From: Verrucomicrobiota bacterium
GTDB lineage: Bacteria > Verrucomicrobiota > Verrucomicrobiia > JAWXBN01
Assembly: GCA_034440155.1 (NCBI GenBank)
Contig: JAWXBN010000102.1
Span: 1-49,679, forward strand
Direction of reading: 5' to 3'
Length of the DNA: 49,679 bases
Shown here: one piece after another, positions 15,780 through 24,364 of the stretch
Layout: each line of letters opens with the position of its first letter
Numbering within the stretch: the first letter of the stretch is position 1
Notes under the pieces: generated by a model
The model's database searches: none
The model's input: the letters and a program-made list of their open reading frames with translations, nothing else
Told to the model about the DNA's origin: nothing
Translations under genes and position numbers: made by a program

Positions 15780-17438
15780 ATGCTAAAGAATGATTCCATC
15801 CTCATGCTAAACCCTTCGCTGGAAAGGGTGACTTATGGCCGGGATGATGTCCTTTTGAAAGATCCCTCGCGTTTCCAATATCTTGTCGTGAACCCTACGG
15901 AGGAAGAAATCCTGAGAAAATTCGAGGGGAATGAGACAATCTCAACGGTTCTCGAAAACCTCATGAAGAGTACCTCGATCCCCTCGTTGGGGGCATTCTA
16001 CGATTTAGTGAATGAGGCTTGTGAAACAGGTATCCTCCAGAATAAAAACGGGGGAAAAATCTATTCACGGAAAAAATCATCAAGTACAAAAATCTCATTC
16101 CACTTCCTATCGGCCATATGGGTGATATTTATCGCTTTAACGCTCACATTGGGAATAAGCGTTATTTCAAATCACTCTGTTATCGTTGGTAGCACCCCTA
16201 GTTACTGGATTCATTTTTTTATCGGGACCATCCTTTCGGTGAGTATATCATCCATGGTGGCAATAGTCGCCCAGAGCAGCCTGGGCTCCACCCCCTTGAA
16301 TGTACACGTGAGCTGGAGGCGTATCCTGCCTTACCTGACCTATGATACGCGTGACTCGATTATCTTGGGACGTTGGAGGGAAAGCTTGGTCGCACTGGCA
16401 GGACTGACAGGCCCGTTTTTATTCCTCTTGGGAATTTATCTTTTCGAACATCATTTCAAGATTATATTGACGGCTAACGGGGTGGCTTATGATCCCCTTG
16501 TATATTTATCTGGTTTTTACCTGGCAGTTTGGTTTTCCCTGATTTTAATCACGATACCTTTTGGCGCTTCATGGGGACAAAATCTTGTCAGGAGCCTCTT
16601 CCGTAACCACAGGGATCTCCCCCATAAAATCCCTGATATTTCAGGTAATAATCTTTTTTCAGAACTCTTATATCTGAGTGATGAATTCAGGAACCAGCGT
16701 TATTATATCGCCTACATCACCTATTTGATTATCTGGCTGGGATTATTATTCCGTCTGAGCACTGAATTTGTCGCCGTCCAGTTTAATCAAGTGGTATCCA
16801 CCTTCCTTTTATCAGAAACATTCGGATTCAGGCTCTATTTTGTCGTTGGGATCATGGTTTTCGGCATCATTATTCTTACCCTTACGTTATTCTATGCCGT
16901 TTGGGCCATCGGAGCAGATTTCGCAAAAGAAATCATTCTTAAAAAAACCATTCTCCGTAAAACAATCCTCGCAAAAAAGGATAAAACCCTCGAGAACCTT
17001 ATTAAAAAAGAATGGCCTGACCAGATAACTGAAAAGCTCCAATTAGCCACCTTTATAGAAGAAGTTTCCCTTTTTGTTGATTGGACTCCCTCCGCCCATT
17101 TTTCCTTACTCAAAAAAATCCCCATTCAAGAGTTCCCCATTGATACTGTTTTAATTGAAGAGGATAAACCCAATCAGCATTTTTATCTCATCTTTGAGGG
17201 AGAAGTCATCGTAACCCGATCAGGGGAACCTGTTGCAAAACTTCATACACGTCATGTCTTCGGGGAGACAAGCATGCTCCAGAATATCCCCGCGACAGCC
17301 ACCGTCAAGGTCAGCCAACACCTCAAAGCTTTTGTTTTTGACCGCCCTCAATTCCTAGAAATTGCCACCAAGGATTTTATGACCGGTTACCTTCTGGACC
17401 TGTCATCCTCCGAAAGGAAAACGGAGGACTGGAAATGA
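15780..17438 (+). CDS. PqqD-like / M50-like membrane protein with C-terminal cyclic-nucleotide-binding domain
   Basis: A 552-residue protein in three parts. Residues ~10-95 resemble a PqqD-like winged helix (NPTEEEILRKFEGNETISTVLENL). Residues ~105-410 contain about six membrane segments whose arrangement follows the PqqD-linked M50 'peptide zinc metalloprotease' family, including RWRESLVALAGLTGPFLFLL, which matches the R-x-VALAGP block. The HExxH that should precede it is absent (SVSISSMVAIVAQSS at 153-167). Residues ~450-540 are a cyclic-nucleotide-binding domain (LIEEDKPNQHFYLIFEGEV, HVFGETSMLQNIPATATVK), with the Arg of the phosphate cassette not conserved in the usual place. I infer a non-proteolytic membrane protein. 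ATGA overlap to the next gene. Confidence 0.7.
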   Translation: MLKNDSILMLNPSLERVTYGRDDVLLKDPSRFQYLVVNPTEEEILRKFEGNETISTVLENLMKSTSIPSLGAFYDLVNEACETGILQNKNGGKIYSRKKSSSTKISFHFLSAIWVIFIALTLTLGISVISNHSVIVGSTPSYWIHFFIGTILSVSISSMVAIVAQSSLGSTPLNVHVSWRRILPYLTYDTRDSIILGRWRESLVALAGLTGPFLFLLGIYLFEHHFKIILTANGVAYDPLVYLSGFYLAVWFSLILITIPFGASWGQNLVRSLFRNHRDLPHKIPDISGNNLFSELLYLSDEFRNQRYYIAYITYLIIWLGLLFRLSTEFVAVQFNQVVSTFLLSETFGFRLYFVVGIMVFGIIILTLTLFYAVWAIGADFAKEIILKKTILRKTILAKKDKTLENLIKKEWPDQITEKLQLATFIEEVSLFVDWTPSAHFSLLKKIPIQEFPIDTVLIEEDKPNQHFYLIFEGEVIVTRSGEPVAKLHTRHVFGETSMLQNIPATATVKVSQHLKAFVFDRPQFLEIATKDFMTGYLLDLSSSERKTEDWK

Positions 17439-17899
17439 AAAACTTCCATTGGTTCCATCTCATTCGAGGTAAAAACTTTAGATTATTAAAGGTTATTCCT
17501 GTCATTGCACTCATTGGAGTCGTGTGGATGAATGCCGTCGTCCTGCATAAAGGCCTTTCGGGCGGCTGGACAAAGATTTCACAATTGGTCAACCAGCGGG
17601 ATATGCGCCTGATCGCCCGGTTAATAGCCGAAAACCCGGAAGAATGCCGTGACATGGATCAAAAAAGGCTTTCCCTTTATATCCGCTCCCAAATCAACAA
17701 GGATACACCCAGACTTCTCGGGCTCTTTGACTGGGATAAGGACATTTGGGGGCGGTCTTATACCATTGATATCCTCGCCGACAAAATCATTATTAAATCC
17801 TATGGTCCAGACAGGATCGTAGGAACAGATGATGATGCGCAATTTGTTCTCCCCCTGAAAACGGATGCCGATCAGGCACCGGCGGAGGTAGAGCCATGA
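17435..17899 (+). CDS. Membrane-anchored protein with GspG-like C-terminal domain
   Basis: A 154-residue protein with one N-terminal membrane helix (about 19-36, VIPVIALIGVVWMNAVVL). Its C-terminal half has DWDKDIWGRSYTIDIL and YGPDRIVGTDDDAQF, the pattern of the type II secretion major pseudopilin GspG: the DPWG-like turn and the Asp-rich calcium loop. It lacks the prepilin peptidase site (G-F-T-L-x-E), so it is not a normal pilin; the fold may have been reused. Overlaps the genes on both sides by ATGA, so the three must be made together. Confidence 0.65.
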   Translation: MKNFHWFHLIRGKNFRLLKVIPVIALIGVVWMNAVVLHKGLSGGWTKISQLVNQRDMRLIARLIAENPEECRDMDQKRLSLYIRSQINKDTPRLLGLFDWDKDIWGRSYTIDILADKIIIKSYGPDRIVGTDDDAQFVLPLKTDADQAPAEVEP

Positions 17900-18234
17900 G
17901 GTTCTCAATGCCCTCTTTTTTAAAACGGAAAACGCTTTTTTTAGTGTCGTTTCTCACAGGAGTTTTTATGACTGGAGCGGAACTCAAGGCAGCCTTTGTC
18001 GCCATTGCTGCCGAAGGTGATGTCGTCATCATCATTAGCGGAAAAAGAAAACAGGTAAATCCCGGCGACAAGGTTCCTAACGGGGCCGTGCTGATCACTG
18101 GCAAAGAATCTCAGGCGATCCTGCAATGGGAAGAATCCTTCGACCTTCAGGAGGTCACCCCCGAAACTAAAATAAAAATTTCCGGTAAAAAAATCATCGG
18201 TGGGGAATCAAAGAAAGTCCTAGAACACGAATAA
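17896..18234 (+). CDS. Small exported protein with FecR-like domain
   Basis: A 112-residue protein with an N-terminal signal sequence or anchor (LFLVSFLTGVFMTGAELKA) followed by a segment, AAEGDVVIIISGKRKQVNPG through DLQEVTPETKIKIS, that follows the FecR pattern (a GxV-x6-G-x4-L-x2-GD-x3-TG turn, then a beta-rich tail). FecR domains occur in outer-surface signalling and in exported polymer systems. It is the last gene of the ATGA-coupled set and is followed by a terminator-like hairpin. Exact role not readable. Confidence 0.6.
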   Translation: MRFSMPSFLKRKTLFLVSFLTGVFMTGAELKAAFVAIAAEGDVVIIISGKRKQVNPGDKVPNGAVLITGKESQAILQWEESFDLQEVTPETKIKISGKKIIGGESKKVLEHE

Positions 18235-18238
18235 AAGA

Positions 18239-18284
18239 AAAGCCGGATTAAAAAGAGTTTTTATACTCCTTTCGCACCGGCTTT
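18239..18284. terminator. Bidirectional terminator-like hairpin between the FecR-like gene and recA
   Basis: AAAGCCGG (18239-18246) pairs with CCGGCTTT (18277-18284), eight perfect base pairs with a 30-base loop. It lies between convergent stops, four bases after the FecR-like gene and 18 before the recA stop. The A/T ends could serve as U-tracts in either direction, though the loop is long. Confidence 0.55.
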
Positions 18285-18302
18285 CTCATTTAAATCTATC
18301 TT

Positions 18303-19406
18303 TTACTTTGACTCATCAACAGCGACGACAGGGACCACAGGGACCACAGGCACATCCACTGCATTAAGTTTTTCATCCAAGGCTTTCTTGATCTTGGCGA
18401 ACATCTCCGGATTATGACGGAGGTACTCCCTCGTTCCATCACGTCCCTGGGCAAGTTGCTCATCGGCAAATGAAAGCCATGAGCCCTTCTTATCGATCAC
18501 CCCTTTGTCCACGGCAAAATCAATCAAAGATCCCTCTTTGGAAATCCCCTCGTTATAGAGGATTTCAAACTCAGCTTCCCGGAAGGGAGGGGCTACTTTG
18601 TTTTTAACGATTTTAACACGTACCCGGTTCCCCACGACCTCACCGTCAGAACGTTTAATCGCTTCCTTCCTGCGGATATCGATACGGACACTGGCATAAT
18701 ATTTCAGTGCTTTACCGCCGGGAGTCGTCTCGGGGCTACCGAACATCACACCGATTTTTTCACGGAGTTGATTAGTAAAGATACAACAAGTTTTTGCTTG
18801 GCTCAGGAGGCCGATGAGCTTACGCATGGCCTGACTCATCAGGCGGGCTTGGGCACCGACAGTGGCATCACCCATTTGACCTTCGAGCTCGGCTTTGGGC
18901 ACAAGGGCGGCTACCGAGTCGATCACAATAACATCAAGGGCATTCGACTTTATCAGGGTTTCAGCAATGGTCAGGGCTTCTTCCCCAGAATCAGGTTGGG
19001 AAACAAGCAATTGATCGAGGTCTACCCCGATTTTTTTTGCATACGCAGGATCAAGCGCATGCTCTGCATCGATAAATGCCGCGACACCCCCCGCCTTTTG
19101 GGCATTAGCGATAATGTGTAGCACCAAGGTGGTCTTTCCCGATGATTCCGGCCCGTAAATCTCAACAATACGACCACGGGGCACACCGCCCACACCCAGA
19201 GCCCAATCCACAGCGACAGAGCTGGTCGGGATCACGTCGATTTTCACTTTGGCATTTTCATCACCCAGTCGGAGGATGGAGCCTTCACCGTATTGTTTGG
19301 AGATTGCTTGGATCGCCAAATCAAGATTCTTCCGGCGCACCATATCTACTTTCGATTCACCTTTGACTTCTTTGATCTCTTCTTTTGTTTCAGAGGCTTT
19401 TGCCAT
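18303..19406 (-). CDS. recA: Recombinase RecA
   Basis: Catalyses strand exchange and triggers LexA cleavage. The 367-residue product has Walker A GPESSGKT (85-92), Walker [19 protein letters not shown], and the L2 region [22 protein letters not shown]. The N-terminal 20 residues are charged and variable. The C-terminal tail is unusual: instead of an acidic tail it ends with a Val/Pro repeat ([18 protein letters not shown]). Expressed divergently from rlmH. No LexA-box-like repeat of a standard type is obvious in the promoter. Confidence 0.97.
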   Translation of the reverse strand: MAKASETKEEIKEVKGESKVDMVRRKNLDLAIQAISKQYGEGSILRLGDENAKVKIDVIPTSSVAVDWALGVGGVPRGRIVEIYGPESSGKTTLVLHIIANAQKAGGVAAFIDAEHALDPAYAKKIGVDLDQLLVSQPDSGEEALTIAETLIKSNALDVIVIDSVAALVPKAELEGQMGDATVGAQARLMSQAMRKLIGLLSQAKTCCIFTNQLREKIGVMFGSPETTPGGKALKYYASVRIDIRRKEAIKRSDGEVVGNRVRVKIVKNKVAPPFREAEFEILYNEGISKEGSLIDFAVDKGVIDKKGSWLSFADEQLAQGRDGTREYLRHNPEMFAKIKKALDEKLNAVDVPVVPVVPVVAVDESK

Positions 19407-19476
19407 AATTAAATCCTATTTTTATTCTTTTGATTTATTTTGCCGGCGGAACTAGCTAGAGGCCCGGACAATTAAT

Positions 19477-19504
19477 TTTATAAAGTGCCCTTGACTTTAT
19501 TCAA
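19477..19504 (-). promoter_or_regulatory. Candidate sigma70-type promoter of recA
   Basis: Minus strand -35 TTGAAT (19499-19504) and -10 TATAAA (19477-19482) with a 16-base spacer. The -10 lies about 70 bases before the recA ATG. Five of six -10 and four of six -35 positions match consensus. Confidence 0.5.
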
Positions 19505-19535
19505 GCTATGGCTTTTGTCAAAATGTAATATCATT

Positions 19536-20021
19536 ATGATGCAATTTGAAATACTGGCAGTCGGCAAACTCAGGGAACCATGGCTCAAAGATGCTGTGGA
19601 TGAGTACCTTAAGCGGCTTACCCGCTTTTCTAAAACCTCTCTCCAAGAAACCAATGAACAGTCCGTGGACGAGTCAAAGTCAGTGGATTCCCAAATCATC
19701 CATGCCACACGCAATGAAGCCCAGGTACTCCTCATGAAAATCAATCCGGCGGCCCATGTTATTTCCCTCGATCTAAAAGGCCGAGGCATGACCTCCCCTC
19801 AATTTGCAGAGTTTCTGGAAACACAAACGATTCAGGGCACCAGCAAGTTCCAATTCATCATCGGGGGATCCCATGGTCTCGATGAAAGTGTGCTCAACCA
19901 GAGCCATACCCGACTTTCTTTGAGTGCGATGACTTTCCCCCACCAGTTATCTCGTGTGATCCTCTTGGAACAGATTTACCGCGCCTGTAAGATCATCCAC
20001 GGCGAAACTTACCACAAATAG
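19536..20021 (+). CDS. rlmH: 23S rRNA (pseudouridine1915-N3)-methyltransferase RlmH
   Basis: A SPOUT-class methyltransferase that acts on the assembled 70S ribosome at helix 69. The 161-residue product starting MMQFEILAVGKLREPW fits the family; the frame is open further upstream but into the recA promoter. Landmarks are FIIGGSHGL (SAM-binding knot, near residue 110) and HQLSRVILLEQIYRACKIIHGETYH at the C-terminus, the RlmH signature. No clear Shine-Dalgarno is seen. The following clpS-aat set is on the same strand, 18 to 84 bases on depending on start. Confidence 0.93.
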   Translation: MMQFEILAVGKLREPWLKDAVDEYLKRLTRFSKTSLQETNEQSVDESKSVDSQIIHATRNEAQVLLMKINPAAHVISLDLKGRGMTSPQFAEFLETQTIQGTSKFQFIIGGSHGLDESVLNQSHTRLSLSAMTFPHQLSRVILLEQIYRACKIIHGETYHK

Positions 20022-20105
20022 TTCTGCCTCTGCAGGGGGATGCCGGATTCCTCCACTGGATATCCTGTGATTGTCTTTTTAACAAAATCGCCTTATCCTT
20101 TCCGC

Positions 20106-20405
20106 ATGTCAGGAGGCACAAAAACCTATGTTAGTCCAGAAATCGGGGAAGATACCGACATCCGGCCCATCCACGAACCCGGATATACGGTGATTTGCTG
20201 GAATGACCCGGTAAACTTGATGAATTACGTCTCCCATGTTTTCCAGAAGGTTTTTGGTTGGAATAAACAGAAAGCCGAGCATCACATGCTCGAGGTTCAT
20301 AAAAACGGGAAAAGTGTCCTCGCTAAGGATACCAAGGAACGAGCGGAGCATTTTGTCCATGAGCTCCTTAAATACCACCTTCACGCCACCATGGAGCGCG
20401 AATGA
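20106..20405 (+). CDS. clpS: ClpS-type N-degron adaptor
   Basis: Delivers proteins with destabilising N-terminal residues to ClpA/C-type AAA+ unfoldases. With the start at MSGGTKTYVS the protein is 99 residues; an ATG at 20040 would add 22. Substrate-pocket residues are visible as N33 and D34 (ICWNDPVNLM) and H65 (MLEVHKNGK), matching Asn34, Asp35 and His66 of the E. coli protein. The NDPVNLMNYVSHVFQ string is closer to actinobacterial ClpS than to the E. coli form. It overlaps the next gene by ATGA. Start choice is uncertain. Confidence 0.9.
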   Translation: MSGGTKTYVSPEIGEDTDIRPIHEPGYTVICWNDPVNLMNYVSHVFQKVFGWNKQKAEHHMLEVHKNGKSVLAKDTKERAEHFVHELLKYHLHATMERE

Positions 20406-20854
20406 AAATACTCAAAAATGAGAATGGCCACTTCCATGCACGCCTGAGCACCGATGAATATGATGTCTTGGGCAATTTGCTCGGACTCTATCCCGTTATT
20501 CCCAAGGGGTATCACAGGTTATCACACGGTCAGGACCCCTCCGATGACCAGCAACTCCTCAATGAAGCCATGGAGGAGAATTATACTGAGAATAAACAAC
20601 TCCTCCAGAAATTCCTCACCTCTGATGAATTCTTTACCCATGATAAAAAGGGGATCTCCATGCAAGTCACTCCCGATCAATTCGAGTGGCTACTCAAAAT
20701 CCTCAACGATATCCGTGTCGGACTCTGGTTACGGTTGGGCTCGCCTGATGAAACTGATATGGATCAATATCATAGGCAAAAAACTGATGATCCAGATGTA
20801 TGGGCGATGGAACTCAGTGGTTATCTAATCTCCATCCTCATCCAGGGAGATTAA
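20402..20854 (+). CDS. DUF2017-like protein, clpS partner
   Basis: A 150-residue soluble protein. The start HFHARLSTDEYDVLGNLLGL and the end FEWLLKILNDIRVGLWLRLG plus DVWAMELSGYLISIL follow the DUF2017 pattern: an N-terminal strand unit, then helices, with a conserved 'LxDxRxALxxRLG' block. DUF2017 is known mainly from Actinobacteria, where it also lies next to clpS. ATGA overlap with clpS, and aat begins at once after it (1 base). Function undescribed; the place in the operon argues for a role in the N-degron route. One GCAAWTTGC word at 20472. Confidence 0.75.
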   Translation: MKILKNENGHFHARLSTDEYDVLGNLLGLYPVIPKGYHRLSHGQDPSDDQQLLNEAMEENYTENKQLLQKFLTSDEFFTHDKKGISMQVTPDQFEWLLKILNDIRVGLWLRLGSPDETDMDQYHRQKTDDPDVWAMELSGYLISILIQGD

Positions 20855-20855
20855 A

Positions 20856-21557
20856 GTGACCATGATTAGCCCTCCTATCCTTGTCGAAACGGATATTCAA
20901 TTCCCCGATGAGGGTGCCCTTTACGAACCCAAGACAACAGATGGCCTCTGCTTTATCGGGGGTAATTTGCTCCCCGAGAATCTACTCAGGGCCTACAGGA
21001 ATGGCGTTTTCCCGTGGTCAGTAAATCCGGTGACGTGGTGGTCCCCCACTCGACGGGCCATTTTCGAGTTCGATAAGATTCGACCTCCTAGGAGGCTCTC
21101 ACAGCTCATCCGGCAAAAAAAATTCAAAGTCACCTTCGACACCTGTTTCACCCGTGTCATGGAAGAATGTGCCACGCTGACAATGAAACGACACGAGACA
21201 TGGATTAGTGAATCTTTCATTGATGCCTACAGCAAATTGCACGTGATGGGCATATCCCATTCCTGCGAGGTCTGGCTGGAGGGAGTCCTTGTCGGAGGGA
21301 TATACGGAGTCTCGATCGGAGGCCTTTTTGCTGGAGAATCCATGTTTAGCCGTGCTAATAATGCCTCTTCAGTCGGCCTCTTCCATCTTTTTGAATATCT
21401 CCGTGCACACGGTTTTACCCTTTTTGATACTCAAGTCATGAACCCCCACACCCAAAAAATCGGTGCCATCGAAATTTCAAGGACTGAATATCTCACCCTC
21501 CTGAAATCCGCCCTTGAAGCAAATTGTTCGCCCCCTATCCATACCCCATGGACATAA
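20856..21557 (+). CDS. aat: Leucyl/phenylalanyl-tRNA-protein transferase
   Basis: Adds Leu or Phe from aminoacyl-tRNA to proteins with N-terminal Lys or Arg, making them ClpS/ClpAP substrates. The 233-residue product carries the family core GLCFIGGNLLPENLLRAYRNGVFPW, WWSPTRRAIFEF, HSCEVWLEGVLVGGIYGVSIGGLFAGESMFS and LFDTQVMNPHTQKIGAIEI. A GGGAG at 20845-20849 spaces well (6 bases) from the GTG at 20856; an ATG two codons on is the alternative. Being last in the clpS operon, it completes a substrate-tagging and recognition pair. Confidence 0.95.
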   Translation: MTMISPPILVETDIQFPDEGALYEPKTTDGLCFIGGNLLPENLLRAYRNGVFPWSVNPVTWWSPTRRAIFEFDKIRPPRRLSQLIRQKKFKVTFDTCFTRVMEECATLTMKRHETWISESFIDAYSKLHVMGISHSCEVWLEGVLVGGIYGVSIGGLFAGESMFSRANNASSVGLFHLFEYLRAHGFTLFDTQVMNPHTQKIGAIEISRTEYLTLLKSALEANCSPPIHTPWT

Positions 21558-21583
21558 CGGCATTTCAGGATATTATTCCCCTG

Positions 21584-22255
21584 CTAATTTTTTGACAAGG
21601 TCTCAAGGTGCTTAACGGTCATATTGTTAATGACACTCTTGACACCCTTAACCTCGCCGGCCAGTTTGGCTGCCAGATCCTTCTCAGCTAAGTCATTAGC
21701 CATCCCGCCGAGTGTGACGATCCTCTCAGTAGTGGTGACCGTGGTTTTACGGGCACTGGTCGAACGGTTCAATAACAATGACGATATTACCCGAGTCGTA
21801 ATGGAACTGTCATCAATACCAGAATTGATACTAGTCAAAGCATTACGTAGCCTTTTATCGATCGTCATTTCATTTTTAACCTCTTTGACACCAAATACAT
21901 TAAATGCCTCTTTTGTGACGTTCAGCTTTTGCTCGGCATCTTCAGCCTCACCGGTAATAGTAACAACCCCTTTGGATGTTGTGACATCAGGATTAGCTGA
22001 ACGCGTAGACTTTTCATCACTGAGTGCCGATTCGACCTGGGTTGATACAGATTTATCGTTACCCTTACCCGCTTGCTTCATTACTGCGATAGCTTCATTT
22101 GGAGTAACTGCCGCAGAGTCATTGCCAGCGATCAGGATTTCGTTCGCAGTATCCATACTCGCAGCATGAATGATCCCCGGATTTCCTATGGAGCACACCC
22201 CTGTGGCTACAACCAAGGATAAGAATAAATGTCGTACTTTAGTTTGTGATTTCAT
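21584..22255 (-). CDS. Periplasmic protein with two BON domains
   Basis: A 223-residue exported protein with a signal peptide (residues 1-31, ending near IIHAAS). Two BON domains follow at about 75-140 and 145-218, recognised by the TSKGVVTITGEAEDAEQ and TERIVTLGGMANDLAEKDLA turns and the closing GVKEVKNEMTI / GVKSVINNMTV. BON domains bind membranes or phospholipids and occur in stress proteins such as OsmY. It is a paralogue of the three-BON protein at 24365-25153, with the same RSTSA motif. Convergent with aat. Confidence 0.85.
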   Translation of the reverse strand: MKSQTKVRHLFLSLVVATGVCSIGNPGIIHAASMDTANEILIAGNDSAAVTPNEAIAVMKQAGKGNDKSVSTQVESALSDEKSTRSANPDVTTSKGVVTITGEAEDAEQKLNVTKEAFNVFGVKEVKNEMTIDKRLRNALTSINSGIDDSSITTRVISSLLLNRSTSARKTTVTTTERIVTLGGMANDLAEKDLAAKLAGEVKGVKSVINNMTVKHLETLSKN

Positions 22256-22360
22256 ATTTAATCCAATTCTTTTCCATGTCCTCCATCCTTATACCCCCAG
22301 ACAATGAGGTAAAAGAATGGGTGAACACTTTTTTTCTTAAATTGCCTTCTAAGTGCGAGG

Positions 22361-22960
22361 CTAGTTTTTCTTATTCATGTTTCTTACCTGATTAATCAGA
22401 CGATTTTGTCCTTGGGATTCATTCCATGTGTAAGCACGGTGTCCCTTGCGATTATAAACGACGGCACTCAATGGATTATTCACATTCGATTGATTGCGGT
22501 AATCTTGCCCGGCATATCTTCCTATTGATGACCGATAATCATTTTCCACAACGGAAAGAATTGTGACGTTATACTTTCTCAGCTCATTAATCATTGATGA
22601 TGAACGGTTGAGGCGGTTGATGGAGCTTTGGCTGCCATAAAAGATAACGCTTTCTCTTCCTTTTCTTATCGATACAGGCAAACCGTCATTATCGAGATCA
22701 TACCTTACACGGAATCTATCACTGTCAGATTCGGCGACGTAGATAGTAGTGTATTGAGGATACCATTGTTGATTAGCATCTGTATTCTTTGTGTTATATC
22801 GTGTTGTCCGAGTATGAGCACCATCTTGGTATCCCGTATTGTGGGGATCCTGCGTCGCGCAGCCTTGTCCCAGCAATAAAAGCGCCCCAGCAGTCAGCAG
22901 CATAAACCCGGTGTGCAAGTGAGTATTCTTTTTCATCATTTTACTATTTGTTTCTGGCAT
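22361..22960 (-). CDS. Hypothetical lipoprotein
   Basis: A 199-residue protein with a lipoprotein signal: basic start, hydrophobic stretch HTGFMLLTAGALLLLGQGC and lipobox LGQGC near residue 33. AAGGAA is correctly spaced from the first Met. The mature part is hydrophilic and Asn/Tyr/Ser-rich with a section RVRYDLDNDGLPVSIRKG that looks like a beta hairpin. I do not recognise a known domain. It lies within a set of envelope-stress genes on the same strand. Confidence 0.6.
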   Translation of the reverse strand: MPETNSKMMKKNTHLHTGFMLLTAGALLLLGQGCATQDPHNTGYQDGAHTRTTRYNTKNTDANQQWYPQYTTIYVAESDSDRFRVRYDLDNDGLPVSIRKGRESVIFYGSQSSINRLNRSSSMINELRKYNVTILSVVENDYRSSIGRYAGQDYRNQSNVNNPLSAVVYNRKGHRAYTWNESQGQNRLINQVRNMNKKN

Positions 22961-23031
22961 AATATTCCTTGTTGTCGTTCAGGCTTGTTTTGTTGTTTTG
23001 TTCTTTGTGGATTTTTTTTTAATGCTCTGAT

Positions 23032-23868
<837 letters not shown>

Positions 23869-23942
23869 TTACTCCATTACACCGATGCGGGCTGGTGGTT
23901 TTAACCCACACCGGGATATATAATATTTTATTCGATTATTTC

Positions 23943-24158
23943 TCAGGCTTTCCGGCTTACAATCACGACGACCCCGCCCACGACCAGGATGGCTCCAATA
24001 ATCGGAGAGAGTGGTATTTTTTTCTCTGTATCAGAGGTGATCTGGATCGGTCCCATATCGACTACTTTCTCCCTTTTTGTATAAGTGATGGCTTGATAGC
24101 CTAGGGAGATGATTCCTAAGCCGATTAAAACGATACCGATAATAATTTTTGAATTCAT
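23943..24158 (-). CDS. Small membrane protein with two transmembrane segments
   Basis: A 71-residue protein: TM1 at about 4-21 (IIIGIVLIGLGIISLGYQ), a middle loop YTKREKVVDMGPIQITSDTEK, and TM2 at about 50-67 (SPIIGAILVVGGVVVIV). Similar short proteins with a TKREKVxDxGPxxxT loop occur in environmental bacteria in stress-related clusters; I know of no function. Clustered with lmo0937-type and BON genes on the same strand. Confidence 0.7.
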   Translation of the reverse strand: MNSKIIIGIVLIGLGIISLGYQAITYTKREKVVDMGPIQITSDTEKKIPLSPIIGAILVVGGVVVIVSRKA

Positions 24159-24178
24159 ATTTTTTTCTATTGTTTAGT

Positions 24179-24322
24179 TTACCTGCGCCCCGAGATGAAC
24201 TGGATCAGTACCATCACGATGGCAATGACCAGAAGGATGTGAATGAGACCGCCCATTGTATAGCTGGTGACTAGACCGAGTAACCAGAGGATGAGGATGA
24301 TGACGACGATGGTGTATAACAT
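24179..24322 (-). CDS. lmo0937-family small membrane protein
   Basis: A 47-residue gene seen by reading the minus strand: start ATG at 24322, stop TAA at 24179-24181. The product begins MLYTIVVIILILWLLGLVTS and ends in QFISGRR, with two hydrophobic segments around a Tyr-Thr-Met-Gly-Gly turn. This matches the short lmo0937 family, which is found beside BON and other stress genes in many phyla. Function unknown. It lies 42 bases after the three-BON gene and 20 bases before the preceding small membrane gene. Confidence 0.75.
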   Translation of the reverse strand: MLYTIVVIILILWLLGLVTSYTMGGLIHILLVIAIVMVLIQFISGRR

Positions 24323-24364
24323 GTGATTAATTCTTTTTTAAAGGGATAGAAGTCGATCAATTGA

